From: DAHUXT01 sp036273675
Lineage (GTDB): Bacteria > Chloroflexota > Ktedonobacteria > Ktedonobacterales > JADMIN01
Direction: 5' to 3'
NCBI GenBank assembly: GCA_036273675.1
Contig: DASUHD010000068.1
Coordinates: 1 to 48,894, forward strand
DNA: 48,894 nt
In this document: piece by piece, positions 18,382 through 26,488 of the stretch
Numbering within the stretch: position 1 is the stretch's first letter
Layout of the letters: each line of letters starts with the position of its first letter
Made by a program: the position numbers and the translations under genes
Notes under the pieces: generated by a model
The model's input: the letters and a program-made list of their open reading frames with translations, nothing else
Told to the model about the DNA's origin: nothing
The model's database searches: none

Positions 18382-19172
18382 GCGCAACGCATGGTTCGAC
18401 AGGCAACCCGGACAACGAGAATAACGCGCACATCCTTATCAACGTCTACGACGATCTGGACGCCGTGGCCCATGCGGCGGCCGATCTGTTGGTGCAGTTG
18501 CAGACCGCCGACCGGCCACAGGAGCACTTCAACATCGCGCTCTCTGGCGGCTCGACGCCGCGCGCCCTCCACCGCGTGCTGGTGGCGCCACCCTATCGCG
18601 AGCGGGTTGACTGGGAGAGCATGCAGTATTTCTGGGGCGATGAGCGATTTGTTCCACCCGACGACCCCGACAGCAACTACCGCATGGCGCGCGAGACGCT
18701 GCTGGCCGACGCGCCCGTCACCTCCGACCAGGTGCATCGCGTGCCAACCGAGCGCGGCGATCCGGCGATGGTCGCGGAGCTATACGAGGCCGACATCCGT
18801 CGCGATATGAACATCCTGCCCGGCCAGTTCCCCCGCTTCGATCTGATTCTGCTTGGCATGGGGCCAGATGGCCACTGCGCGTCGCTCTTCCCGCACACCG
18901 AGGCGCTGCACGTACGCGACCGGCTGGTCACGGCGAACTTTGTGCCGAAACTCAACGCCAACCGTATCACCTTCACGGCGCCCGTCATCAACAACGCCGC
19001 CGCCGTGGTCTTCCTGGTCGCCGGGGCAGACAAAGCTGACGCGCTCGCCGCCGTCCTCGAAGGTGCGCGTGACCCAGAGACCTACCCATCACAGTTGATC
19101 GCACCCGAACATGGAGCGCTGCACTGGCTGGTCGACCGCGCGGCGGCGGCCAAACTGCGGCGGGCCCACTAG
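18378..19172 (+). CDS. pgl: 6-phosphogluconolactonase
   Basis: 264 residues with a GTG start overlapping the opcA stop. Family blocks are all present: ALSGGSTPRALH, FWGDERFVPPDDPDSNYRMA, and MGPDGHCASLFPHT, which includes the catalytic His. It hydrolyses 6-phosphogluconolactone to 6-phosphogluconate, closing the step between zwf and gnd. The first 18 residues (Asn/Ser/Thr-rich) precede the fold, so a slightly later start is possible, but the GTGA overlap supports this one. Confidence 0.93.
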   Translation: MSATHGSTGNPDNENNAHILINVYDDLDAVAHAAADLLVQLQTADRPQEHFNIALSGGSTPRALHRVLVAPPYRERVDWESMQYFWGDERFVPPDDPDSNYRMARETLLADAPVTSDQVHRVPTERGDPAMVAELYEADIRRDMNILPGQFPRFDLILLGMGPDGHCASLFPHTEALHVRDRLVTANFVPKLNANRITFTAPVINNAAAVVFLVAGADKADALAAVLEGARDPETYPSQLIAPEHGALHWLVDRAAAAKLRRAH

Positions 19173-19198
19173 TTTTGTGATTCGCAGAGGAGCAATAT

Positions 19199-19867
19199 AT
19201 GGCGCTCGTGGTCCCCTCGATTCTCTCCGCCGACTTTACCCGCCTGGGCGAACAGGTCGCCGCGGCGCAGGCTGGCGGGGCCGACCGGCTGCAGATTGAC
19301 GTGATGGATGGCCGCTTCGTCCCCAACATCACCGTTGGCCCGCTGGTAGTCGAGGCTGTCCGACGCGCCACCACGCTGCCGCTGGAAGCGCATCTGATGA
19401 TCGTCGAGCCTGAGCGCTACGTAGGCGACTTCGCGAAGGCGGGCGCCGATATCATCATCGTCCATCAGGAGGCGTCACCGCATCTGCATCGCACCGTCGA
19501 GGAGATCAAGCGGCTGGGCAGGCGCGCTGGTGTGGCGATCAATCCGGCAACACCGCTGGCGACCCTGCAAGAAATCCTCAACGACATTGACCTCGTCCTC
19601 TGCATGACGGTTGACCCCGGCTTTGGCGGCCAGCAGTTTATCAGCGGCGTTCTGCCGAAGATTTCGCGGCTGCGGGCGATGATCGAACAGCACGGGGCGC
19701 GCTGCGACCTCGAGGTGGATGGCGGCATCCACGCGGAGACCGCGCCACTGGTAGTGAAGGCGGGCGCGAATGTGCTGGTGGCGGGCTCGGCGGTCTACGG
19801 CGACAAGGACGGCGTCGCGGCGGCCATCAACCGGCTGCGCCAGGCTATCGGCGCACCCGTCGAATAA
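19199..19867 (+). CDS. rpe: ribulose-phosphate 3-epimerase
   Basis: 222 residues, full-length TIM barrel. Metal-binding and catalytic segments are intact: SILSADFTRLGEQ, DVMDGRFVPNITVGP, HLMIVEPERY, MTVDPGFGGQQFI and EVDGGIHAETAP. It interconverts ribulose-5-phosphate and xylulose-5-phosphate. AGAGGAG lies 7 bases before the ATG, and the gene follows pgl by 26 bases, so it closes the pentose phosphate operon. With tal-pgi, gnd, zwf and pgl this leaves only ribose-5-phosphate isomerase and transketolase unencoded nearby. Confidence 0.95.
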   Translation: MALVVPSILSADFTRLGEQVAAAQAGGADRLQIDVMDGRFVPNITVGPLVVEAVRRATTLPLEAHLMIVEPERYVGDFAKAGADIIIVHQEASPHLHRTVEEIKRLGRRAGVAINPATPLATLQEILNDIDLVLCMTVDPGFGGQQFISGVLPKISRLRAMIEQHGARCDLEVDGGIHAETAPLVVKAGANVLVAGSAVYGDKDGVAAAINRLRQAIGAPVE

Positions 19868-20205
19868 GCATACCGATGTACACTGGCAGCTTGTGTATGA
19901 GCGGCCTTTTTGGGTACCTCATGGCCGCTTGAATTGCCCCCTGCGCTGGCCAGGATGTACAATGCCTCAGCAAGTCATATGCCTACGCGAGTTGCGTGTC
20001 GTGGAGATTCCTGGCTCACTTTTTGCACGTGAGCTAAGAACGCCTAACAGAACCGTCATGCTCTGGTGGCAATGATGGGAGTAGGCCAGCTTCGCGGCCT
20101 GAAGGCCGCAGCTAAGCACAGGGTTTTGCTAGGAACTCTAAGGAGCGCGGGTGGTGTACGCGCTCGCGGTATGACTGCTACGGAGACCAGGACGGGGGAT
20201 GCCGC
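19868..20205. other. 338-bp gene-free region
   Basis: No credible coding frame. It holds a small palindrome (GCGGCCTGAAGGCCGC, about 20094-20109) similar in flavour to the intergenic elements at 33824-33990 and 36942-37004. A transcription end for the pentose phosphate operon is expected here, but no T-run hairpin is seen. Confidence 0.5.
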
Positions 20206-20580
20206 ATGCCAAAGAAGATCCTGATTGCTGACGACGAGTTGCCAGTAGCTGAGATGTTAAAACAGGCGCTAGATGCCGAGGGGTACGAGACGTATAAGGC
20301 GACCCAGAGTCTCCGCTTTTACGACGAGGTGCGCGAACATCACCCTGACCTGATCCTGCTCGATCTGATGATGCCGTATCTGGAGGGCGATGATGAGCTA
20401 ACCCTACTCAATATGAACCCGGAGACACGCGGCATCCCAGTCGTCATCGTGACGGCGAAGGCCGATGCGCGCCAAGACCTGGCACGCTATCGCCAAATGG
20501 GTGTCGCGGATATCGTCATCAAACCGTTCCAACTCGACCGCCTGTTGCAGGCCATCAAAGGCGTCATTGGCGCCGCCTGA
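20206..20580 (+). CDS. stand-alone response regulator receiver protein
   Basis: 124 residues, a CheY-like receiver without an output domain. Acidic pair D9-D10, phospho-acceptor D53 (LLDLMMP), T83 (VIVTAK) and K106 (IKPF) are all in place. It presumably shuttles phosphate or binds a partner kinase, but no histidine kinase is adjacent; the nearest kinase pair begins 3.3 kb downstream. The ATG at 20206 is preceded by GACGGGGGATG. plsX follows after 59 bases in the same direction, possibly co-transcribed. Confidence 0.9.
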   Translation: MPKKILIADDELPVAEMLKQALDAEGYETYKATQSLRFYDEVREHHPDLILLDLMMPYLEGDDELTLLNMNPETRGIPVVIVTAKADARQDLARYRQMGVADIVIKPFQLDRLLQAIKGVIGAA

Positions 20581-20639
20581 TCTCAACCGAACGATTTTAA
20601 GTCGATGGAAGCCAATAGCCCACCACCGGAGGAGTCCCC

Positions 20640-21749
20640 GTGACCGAGACATCTGAGACGACAGCGCCCGCAACCGCCGCAATCCCTGCGCAGCGGCGGG
20701 TAGCGCTGGATGCGATGGGCGGCGACCACGCCCCGGTCGAGGTGGTGGCGGGAGCAATTCAGGCGGCGCGCGAGTATGGCGTCGGGGTATTGCTCGTCGG
20801 CCCACAGGACACCATCCGCGCCGAGCTAGCGAAGCACGACACCACGGGACTTGATCTCGAAATCGTCCATACCGACGAAGTCATCGGCATGGATGAGCAT
20901 CCCGCCGAGGCGGTGCGCAACAAGAAGCGCAACTCGATCACGCTCTCACACCAGCTCGTGCGCGACGGCAAGGCGCTGGGCGCGATCTCCGCAGGGAATA
21001 GCGGCGCAGTGATGGCCGCCGCGATCTTCACCTTCCGCCGCCTGCGCGGGATCGACCGGCCAGCGTTTGGCGCGGTGGTGCCAGCGGCCAGTGGCCGCCA
21101 GACGCTCGTGCTGGATATCGGCGCGAACACCGACTGCAAACCGCCCTACCTGCTCCAGTTCGCGCTGATGGGCGCGGTCTACATGAAGAGCGTGCTGGGA
21201 ATTGGAAGTCCGCGGGTGGGCCTGCTGGCGAACGGCGAAGAAGAGACCAAGGGCGACCAACTCACGCAGGAGGCGCACCAGCTCATCAAAGCGGCGGCGC
21301 CAGCGGCGAACATCAACTTCATCGGCAACGTCGAGGGGCGCGACATCAACGCGGGTACGGTGGATGTGGTGGTCTGCGACGGGTTCGTGGGCAATGTCGT
21401 CCTCAAGCTCAGCGAGGGCCTTGCCAAGATGCTACTGAGCACTATCCGCACCGAACTGATGTCGGGCATCGTCTCCAAAGCGGGTGGGCTGCTCGCCAAA
21501 CCTGCCTTCGACCGCGTACGAAAGAAGATCGACTACGAGGAGTACGGCGGCGTGCCAGTGCTGGGTGTCAATGGTGTCTCGGTCATCTGCCACGGCAGCT
21601 CGCACGCCAAGGCAATCAAGAACGCCATCCGGGTGGCGCTTCAGACAGCGGACGCGCACCTGCCCGAACGGATCAGCGAGGGCGTCGGCCGGCTTCAGGC
21701 GCAGCTCCCCAGCGAGAGCGCCGAAACTTCAGAGACCGCTTCATCGTAA
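20640..21749 (+). CDS. plsX: phosphate acyltransferase PlsX
   Basis: 369 residues with a GTG start, GGAGGAG 5 bases upstream. ALDAMGGDHAPVEVVAGA near residue 22, GAISAGNSGAVMAAA near 115, DIGANTDCKP near 160 and EGRDINAGTVDVVVCDGFVG near 230 are PlsX signatures. The enzyme converts acyl-ACP and phosphate to acyl-phosphate, the donor for PlsY in the first step of phosphatidate synthesis. The N-terminal 20 residues and the Ser/Thr-rich tail extend beyond the usual fold. No fab gene adjoins it; the following gene is unknown. Confidence 0.94.
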   Translation: MTETSETTAPATAAIPAQRRVALDAMGGDHAPVEVVAGAIQAAREYGVGVLLVGPQDTIRAELAKHDTTGLDLEIVHTDEVIGMDEHPAEAVRNKKRNSITLSHQLVRDGKALGAISAGNSGAVMAAAIFTFRRLRGIDRPAFGAVVPAASGRQTLVLDIGANTDCKPPYLLQFALMGAVYMKSVLGIGSPRVGLLANGEEETKGDQLTQEAHQLIKAAAPAANINFIGNVEGRDINAGTVDVVVCDGFVGNVVLKLSEGLAKMLLSTIRTELMSGIVSKAGGLLAKPAFDRVRKKIDYEEYGGVPVLGVNGVSVICHGSSHAKAIKNAIRVALQTADAHLPERISEGVGRLQAQLPSESAETSETASS

Positions 21750-21781
21750 CCGCTCGCCACGAGCCTGTCTGGAGACTGACC

Positions 21782-22264
21782 TTGGATGTCATGCGTCTGA
21801 CTGTGATTGATTCCGCTGGAACCGTCAGCTTCATCGCCCATTCGTCGGCGGCGCTCGCCCTGACCGCCGCCTGCGCCGAAAACCCAACAACGCTGGATGA
21901 CCTGCTCACCGCCTCCCAGCGCTACGACCGTGGGCTGCGCGCGATGGTGCTGCGCGGGCTGAGCATCTTCGACGAGCACAATCTCCCGGATCAGCTGGAC
22001 GCCATCCACCGCCAGATCGCGGAGTTGCCGCCGCGCGAGGCGCCGCCGTTCCGCGTCTATGATTCGATCACGCTCGAAGCCAGCCTGCGTCCAGTGCGGG
22101 CAGGCGTCATCCTTTTCAATCTTCCCGCACGACGCATCGTGCAGATCGAGAACACCTATGAGCCGCTGAGCCGCACGGGCGAGATCAACTTCCACAACGG
22201 CAAGTACCTCAGCATCCGCCTGCTCCCCTACGAGCTTCCCCTCACCTGGAGCATCGTGCCGTAA
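21782..22264 (+). CDS. hypothetical protein downstream of plsX
   Basis: 160 residues from a TTG at 21782, supported by GGAG 7 bases upstream; an ATG at 21791 (MRLTVIDSAG) is the alternative, but its spacing from GGAG is 16 bases. The protein has a helical N-terminal half (LDDLLTASQRYDRGLRAMVL) and a beta-rich C-terminal half (LFNLPARRIVQIENTYEPL, SIRLLPYELPLTWSIVP). I do not recognise the family. It is 32 bases after plsX and likely shares its transcript, hinting at but not showing a lipid link. Confidence 0.6.
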   Translation: MDVMRLTVIDSAGTVSFIAHSSAALALTAACAENPTTLDDLLTASQRYDRGLRAMVLRGLSIFDEHNLPDQLDAIHRQIAELPPREAPPFRVYDSITLEASLRPVRAGVILFNLPARRIVQIENTYEPLSRTGEINFHNGKYLSIRLLPYELPLTWSIVP

Positions 22265-22344
22265 CAGGGCAGTTGTGTCTCTGCGATTGGATGAGTCGGC
22301 GTAGTATAGTGTATGCAAGGTAATGAGTCGAGGAGACCGATATC

Positions 22345-22554
22345 ATGGTAGACGAATTGCGTGAGGCGCTAGACCTTCTCGGACAACTCCCCGATGAGGA
22401 GCAGCGCAAGATCGCCCAAATCGTGCTCGAAGAGATCGAACAGCGCGATTGGGACAAGCTAGTGAGCTCACCCCGTTCAAAAGCATTCCTGACGCGCCTG
22501 ATCGCGGAGGCAAAGGCTGGCGAGATTGAAGATGGCGGACTGGACCTGCCGTGA
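22345..22554 (+). CDS. antitoxin-like small protein
   Basis: 69 residues, start ATG at 22345 with AGGAGA upstream. It is acidic and helical (LREALDLLGQLPDEEQRKIAQ, then VLEEIEQRDWDKL), ending in a flexible Gly/Glu tail. This is the pattern of short antitoxins paired with ParE/RelE toxins in cyanobacteria and Chloroflexota. The toxin-like gene overlaps its stop by four bases (GTGA), the usual antitoxin-first arrangement. It is expected to bind and neutralise the toxin and autoregulate the pair; the DNA-binding fold is not obvious. Confidence 0.7.
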   Translation: MVDELREALDLLGQLPDEEQRKIAQIVLEEIEQRDWDKLVSSPRSKAFLTRLIAEAKAGEIEDGGLDLP

Positions 22555-22817
22555 AGTCTCGCCGCACGAAACAATTTCGCGCCGCATTGGAAGCTTTACC
22601 TCCCGCCATACAGAAGCAGGCGGCAGATGCATACCAGCGTTGGCAGCAAAATCCATCGCATCCTGAACTGCATTTCAAGCCGATTGATCCCTCCGATCCC
22701 GACGTATTCTCCATTCGCATTGGGAGGGGATATCATGCTATCTGCGAGCGTCAACTCGATGGCTCATACCTCTGGCTATGGATTGGGACGCACGAAGACT
22801 ACAACAAGATTGTCTGA
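22551..22817 (+). CDS. RelE/ParE-family toxin-like protein
   Basis: 88 residues with a GTG start overlapping the antitoxin stop. The fold pattern fits ParE/RelE: N-terminal amphipathic helices (FRAALEALPPAIQKQAADAY), a beta hairpin (VFSIRIGRGYHAICER) and a C-terminal strand-turn WLWIGTHEDYNKIV, with the terminal HxxY pair seen in many members. Members either cleave ribosome-bound mRNA or poison gyrase; which applies is not visible. Basic N-terminus MKSRRTKQFR. The module is followed by a strong hairpin. Confidence 0.75.
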   Translation: MKSRRTKQFRAALEALPPAIQKQAADAYQRWQQNPSHPELHFKPIDPSDPDVFSIRIGRGYHAICERQLDGSYLWLWIGTHEDYNKIV

Positions 22818-22830
22818 ACGGAAATTTAGA

Positions 22831-22863
22831 ATCCCCTCGCCGCCATGATTGCAGCGAGGGGAT
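22831..22863. terminator. perfect hairpin between convergent genes
   Basis: ATCCCCTCGC (22831-22840) pairs exactly with GCGAGGGGAT (22854-22863), loop 13 bases. It lies between the toxin gene and the convergent minus-strand gene. No long T-run on the plus side; TCTAAATTT follows on the minus side. Probably a bidirectional terminator. Confidence 0.5.
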
Positions 22864-22890
22864 CGATGATCTCTTATGGCCAGAATTGCG

Positions 22891-23358
22891 CTAGAAGACG
22901 ACGGCCTCGTGATCGATGTGTTGCGCGGGAACCAGTGTCAGGTGTGGAGTGGCAGTGACGCGGCGCATTTCCGCCTTCTCGGCGCGCTGACGCGCTGCCA
23001 GTGCTCGTCGCGCCCGCACCACACCGATGCCCGCCTCGGCCAGCACCTGCACCAACTGCTCGTGCTCGTTGCGTGCTGCGTCCTCATCGGCGCTGCGCAC
23101 CTCGCAGAGCGCCTGGCGCACCATCACCAGATAGCCGTGCTGCACCGGGTAGGCGCCCGTCACGAAGCCTTTGCCGCCCGGACGCATGTGGGTCGCCACC
23201 GCGAAATCATGCCCATCCGCCGTGATTACGCGATGCCGCAGCAACTCATCGCGATACGGCATACAACTACGGACGCTGCCCGCCGGAGGCTGCGTCACAT
23301 ACATCGCCGACCGACGTGAAACGGTCTGCTCACCTTCCACCTGTGCCACGCTTGCCAT
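22891..23358 (-). CDS. hypothetical protein
   Basis: 155 residues from the ATG at 23358 (MASVAQVEG), with GGGTGG about 8 bases upstream; a GTG four codons earlier is also open. The centre has a beta-rich, Gly/His-containing part (RHRVITADGHDFAVATHMRPGG, split here at 20 residues is not needed for reading: key residues are the HRVITADGHDF and THMRPGGKGF segments) followed by a helix (ADEDAARNEHEQLVQVLAEA) and a basic helix. I do not recognise a family. It converges on the toxin-antitoxin pair across a hairpin. Composition matches the surrounding genome, so recent transfer is not indicated. Confidence 0.55.
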   Translation of the reverse strand: MASVAQVEGEQTVSRRSAMYVTQPPAGSVRSCMPYRDELLRHRVITADGHDFAVATHMRPGGKGFVTGAYPVQHGYLVMVRQALCEVRSADEDAARNEHEQLVQVLAEAGIGVVRARRALAARQRAEKAEMRRVTATPHLTLVPAQHIDHEAVVF

Positions 23359-23853
23359 GGTCGTTGCCACCCTTCTCGCTTCCGCGTCGTCTCTTCGCCT
23401 GCTTTTCGCATGCTCATCGCCAAGGGTTCACGCACTGGCACGGTCTGCACAGAAGGGTGCGATGGCCGCCTGACGCCAATATCGGTACGCGCGTCAGGAA
23501 CAGCCCTGGATAAGAACGGTCCAACAGGCTCCAATAAGCCGTTGGGTATGCCGGTTCGCAAAATAAATAACCACGAGCGCTTGGGGGAAATCGCACCCTG
23601 TGCATCATGCCTTCATCTATTAAAGCGAGTGAGAAAGAGAAAAGTCGCTCATCCGGTACTTCAGTGCATACAAGAAGCGCATACAAGACGACCGTCACAG
23701 CCTTAACATACGCTGAGAGTTACGCCACTATGCCTATGCTATCTTGTGAGCCAACCAGCGCTGCGCCTATAATGCGCGTGCGATAGCTGTATAGAGCCGT
23801 ATGGCTACATCAGCAGCGACTGCGGCAGTCTCCTGATAGGGCAGGGAGCGGGA
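23359..23853. other. 495-bp gene-free region, locally AT-richer
   Basis: Short open frames occur on both strands, but none has a ribosome site or recognisable product. The right end carries the promoter candidate for the two-component operon (23744-23773). Confidence 0.5.
23744..23773 (+). promoter_or_regulatory. candidate promoter for the two-component operon
   Basis: TTGTGA (23744-23749) and a perfect TATAAT (23768-23773) with 18-base spacing, about 80 bases upstream of the response regulator gene. Confidence 0.5.
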
Positions 23854-24594
23854 ATGAACCAGCAGCAACCTTCAGGTCACGGCGATGGCCAACCGGCGCC
23901 GCGCCTGCTCGTGGTTGATGACGAGATGGCGATTACCAATGTCATCCGGATCGGCATGGAGCACGCGGGCTTCCTGGTCACCTGCGCCACCGAGGGCTAT
24001 CAGGCGCTGGATATGGCGCAGCGGCTCCGGCCCGATCTCGTCATTCTCGACGTGATGCTGCCCGACCTCGATGGCTTCGAGGTGTGCCGCAGGCTGCGGG
24101 AGAACCAGGCCACCTCTAACATCCCCATCCTGATGCTGACCGCGAAAGATGATGTGAAAGATCGTGTCCAGGGGCTGGAGATCGGCGCCGACGACTATGT
24201 CACCAAGCCCTTCAACCTGCAAGAGCTGGTGGCGCGGGTGCGCGCCCTGCTCCGCCGCCAGCAGCGTGTCGTCGACACGGGCGGACCCGGTGGCCGCGTG
24301 CTCACGATCAACGACCTCACGCTGGACGAGGCCGCGCACGAGGTGAAGCGCCGTGGACGGATCATCGAACTGACCGCGACCGAATTCAACCTGCTCCATC
24401 TCTTCATGACCCACCCGCGCCAGGTGCTTGACCGCCAGACCATCCTCAATCGCATCTGGGGCTACGACTTCATGGGCGAGACCAACATCATCGAGGTCTA
24501 CGTCCGCTACCTGCGCGAGAAGATCGAAGACGAACCGAGCGCGCCACGCTTCATCCAGACGGTGCGAGGCATCGGCTACGTGCTGAAGGGGTAA
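23854..24594 (+). CDS. OmpR/PhoB-family response regulator
   Basis: 246 residues. The receiver domain (about 17-130) has D22-D23, phospho-acceptor D66 (VILDVMLP), T96 and K118 (TKPF). The winged-helix output domain (about 145-245) shows LTATEFNLLHLF, the recognition helix region NIIEVYVRYLREKIE and the terminal VRGIGYVL. It binds DNA when phosphorylated by the histidine kinase encoded 9 bases downstream. The first 16 residues are a polar extension ahead of the fold. GGGAGCGGGA precedes the ATG. Confidence 0.95.
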   Translation: MNQQQPSGHGDGQPAPRLLVVDDEMAITNVIRIGMEHAGFLVTCATEGYQALDMAQRLRPDLVILDVMLPDLDGFEVCRRLRENQATSNIPILMLTAKDDVKDRVQGLEIGADDYVTKPFNLQELVARVRALLRRQQRVVDTGGPGGRVLTINDLTLDEAAHEVKRRGRIIELTATEFNLLHLFMTHPRQVLDRQTILNRIWGYDFMGETNIIEVYVRYLREKIEDEPSAPRFIQTVRGIGYVLKG

Positions 24595-24603
24595 CGGCAC
24601 ACC

Positions 24604-26310
24604 ATGTCACACCAGGCGCACTCAGCCGCGCAGACATCCGAGCAGCCAAGCCCTCCGCGGGCGCGCCGACCAGGCTGGTTTCACAGCCTGCGCTGGCGGC
24701 TCATCCTCGTCTATGCCGGGCTGCTCGCCGTGATCCTGCTGGGCCTGGGGATGGTGCTGAATCTGGTCATTGGCCGCGTGCTCTACTCCAACGAGCTGAC
24801 CGCGTTCCAGACCGAGGCGCGCGCGGTCGTCGGCACAAGCCAGCAGGCCTGGGATACCCTCGTCCGCGGGCAGCCCGCCGACCAGTGCGCCAATGCCGTC
24901 AGCTATCAGGAGGGCTTTCAGCAGGCAATAGCTGACCCAATGATGCGTTTTCCCGGCATCGAAAACGTCTATCTGCTCGACAAGCGCGGCATTGTCGTCG
25001 CCTCATCAGATGGCGGCGGCGTGGGCGACCTCGGCCCCAACGTGACGCGCCTGCGTAGCGCGCAACTGATCGCGCGCGTCCGGGCGGCACAGAGTACAGG
25101 CGCCGGCTATATCGCCGATGTCGCCTATACCGCGGAGAGCGGCCAGCTAGGCGTTGACCTGCTGGCGGTGCGCTATCCGACCACATCGTTCTGCGCCGAT
25201 GCGCGCGGGACGGACGTCGGCATCGTCGAGGTCATCACGTCGTTCCCCCGCTCGCGCGCGGTGCTTGGCATCGTGCGGCTGCTGCTGCTGGGGACGTTCA
25301 TCGCGGCGCTGCTGGTAGGCATCCTGATTGGCAGCCCGCTAATTGGACGGCTGCTGCGGCCGCTCACCAGGATTTCGCGCGCGTCGAAGCGCATCGCCAG
25401 CGGCGATCTGAGCTATCGCGTGGGCCTGCCCAAGCGCACCGACGAAATCGGCCAGCTCGCCAACTCGTTCGACGAGATGGCCGAGCGCATCGAGCAGGCC
25501 TTCACCGCGCAGCAGGCGTCCGAGGAGCGCATGCGGATGTTTATCGCCGACGCCTCACACGAATTGCGCACCCCTCTGACGGCCATCCGTGGCTATCTCG
25601 ACCTGCTGAACATGGACGCGATTGACGATCCGGCAACGGCGCGGTCCTCGCTCCAGGCGGCACGCAACGAGGCCGACCGCATGTCGCGGCTGCTCAACGA
25701 TCTGCTGACGCTGGCGCGGCTGGATATTGGCCGACCGGCGCAGCGCGAGCCGGTGGATATCGTTGCGCTGGCGGGCGAGGCGGTGGACCAGGCGCGCATC
25801 CTGGCGGGCGAGCGCTCGGTCACGCTCCAGACGGATGGGCAAGGCCCGCTGATGGTTCGCGGCGATCACGACCGGCTCAAGCAGGTCTTACTGGCGCTGC
25901 TGGATAACGCGCTGAAATACGGACGACCCGCGCCGGAGGGCTGGGTGCATGTCCAGGTGGGGCGCAGCGCGGGCGATGCATTCATCGCCATCGAGGACAA
26001 CGGGCGGGGCATCGCGCCGGAAGACCAGGCGCATATCTTCGACCGCTTCTATCGCGGTGAGCGCGCCGAACGCAAACGGCGGGTGGTCGCGGCCCGCGCA
26101 GCCCAGCGTCAACAGAGCAATCCCACCAGCTTCGGCGCCACCATTCCCCCGGCGCCCGACCAGAATACGCCCGCCGTCGCGTCCAGCGGCTCGGGGCTGG
26201 GGCTAGCGATTGCCCGCGCCATCGTGCGCGCACATGGCGGCGAGATTCGCGTGCAGAGCCAGCCAAACGTCGGTACGGTCTTCACGATCCGCCTGCCACT
26301 GATGGTATAA
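24604..26310 (+). CDS. membrane sensor histidine kinase
   Basis: 568 residues. Membrane helices at about 33-58 and 220-245 flank an extracytoplasmic sensor of about 160 residues (with NVYLLDKRGIVVASS, a Cache/sCache-like strand pattern). A HAMP linker follows (about 246-300), then HisKA with His319 in DASHELRTPL, then the ATPase domain (N box LDNALKYG, G1 EDNGRGIAPEDQ, F box IFDRFYRGE, G2 GSGLGLAIARAI). Between the F box and G2 there is an unusual insert of roughly 40 residues, basic then Pro/Ser/Thr-rich. It pairs with the adjacent regulator. The signal sensed is unknown. Confidence 0.95.
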   Translation: MSHQAHSAAQTSEQPSPPRARRPGWFHSLRWRLILVYAGLLAVILLGLGMVLNLVIGRVLYSNELTAFQTEARAVVGTSQQAWDTLVRGQPADQCANAVSYQEGFQQAIADPMMRFPGIENVYLLDKRGIVVASSDGGGVGDLGPNVTRLRSAQLIARVRAAQSTGAGYIADVAYTAESGQLGVDLLAVRYPTTSFCADARGTDVGIVEVITSFPRSRAVLGIVRLLLLGTFIAALLVGILIGSPLIGRLLRPLTRISRASKRIASGDLSYRVGLPKRTDEIGQLANSFDEMAERIEQAFTAQQASEERMRMFIADASHELRTPLTAIRGYLDLLNMDAIDDPATARSSLQAARNEADRMSRLLNDLLTLARLDIGRPAQREPVDIVALAGEAVDQARILAGERSVTLQTDGQGPLMVRGDHDRLKQVLLALLDNALKYGRPAPEGWVHVQVGRSAGDAFIAIEDNGRGIAPEDQAHIFDRFYRGERAERKRRVVAARAAQRQQSNPTSFGATIPPAPDQNTPAVASSGSGLGLAIARAIVRAHGGEIRVQSQPNVGTVFTIRLPLMV

Positions 26311-26382
26311 TCCGCATTTCTGTCCCTCCCGCCTTCAGACCCCTGAACAAGGGAAGCTACATAATCTAGCGCACTTTAAAGC

Positions 26383-26425
26383 AAGCATACTTGACAACCC
26401 CTGTATGCTTTGAAGCAGATACAGG
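26383..26425 (+). promoter_or_regulatory. overlapping inverted repeats upstream of a methyltransferase gene
   Basis: AAGCATAC (26383-26390) can pair with GTATGCTT (26403-26410), while CCTGTATGCTT (26400-26410) can instead pair with AAGC-AG-ATACAGG (26413-26425). The two pairings share bases and exclude each other. A TTGACA hexamer (26391-26396) sits in the first loop. It may be a double operator, a leader switch or the end of the upstream operon. Confidence 0.5.
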
Positions 26426-26488
26426 TATCTTCTTGAGTGTGTCTGTGTTTCAGGAATCGCGAATGAGACAAGGAAAGAGAGCGGCGCT

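Noticed and set aside
22345..22817. Toxin-antitoxin pair as a possible novel system
   Set aside because: The arrangement and sequences fit ordinary RelE/ParE modules.
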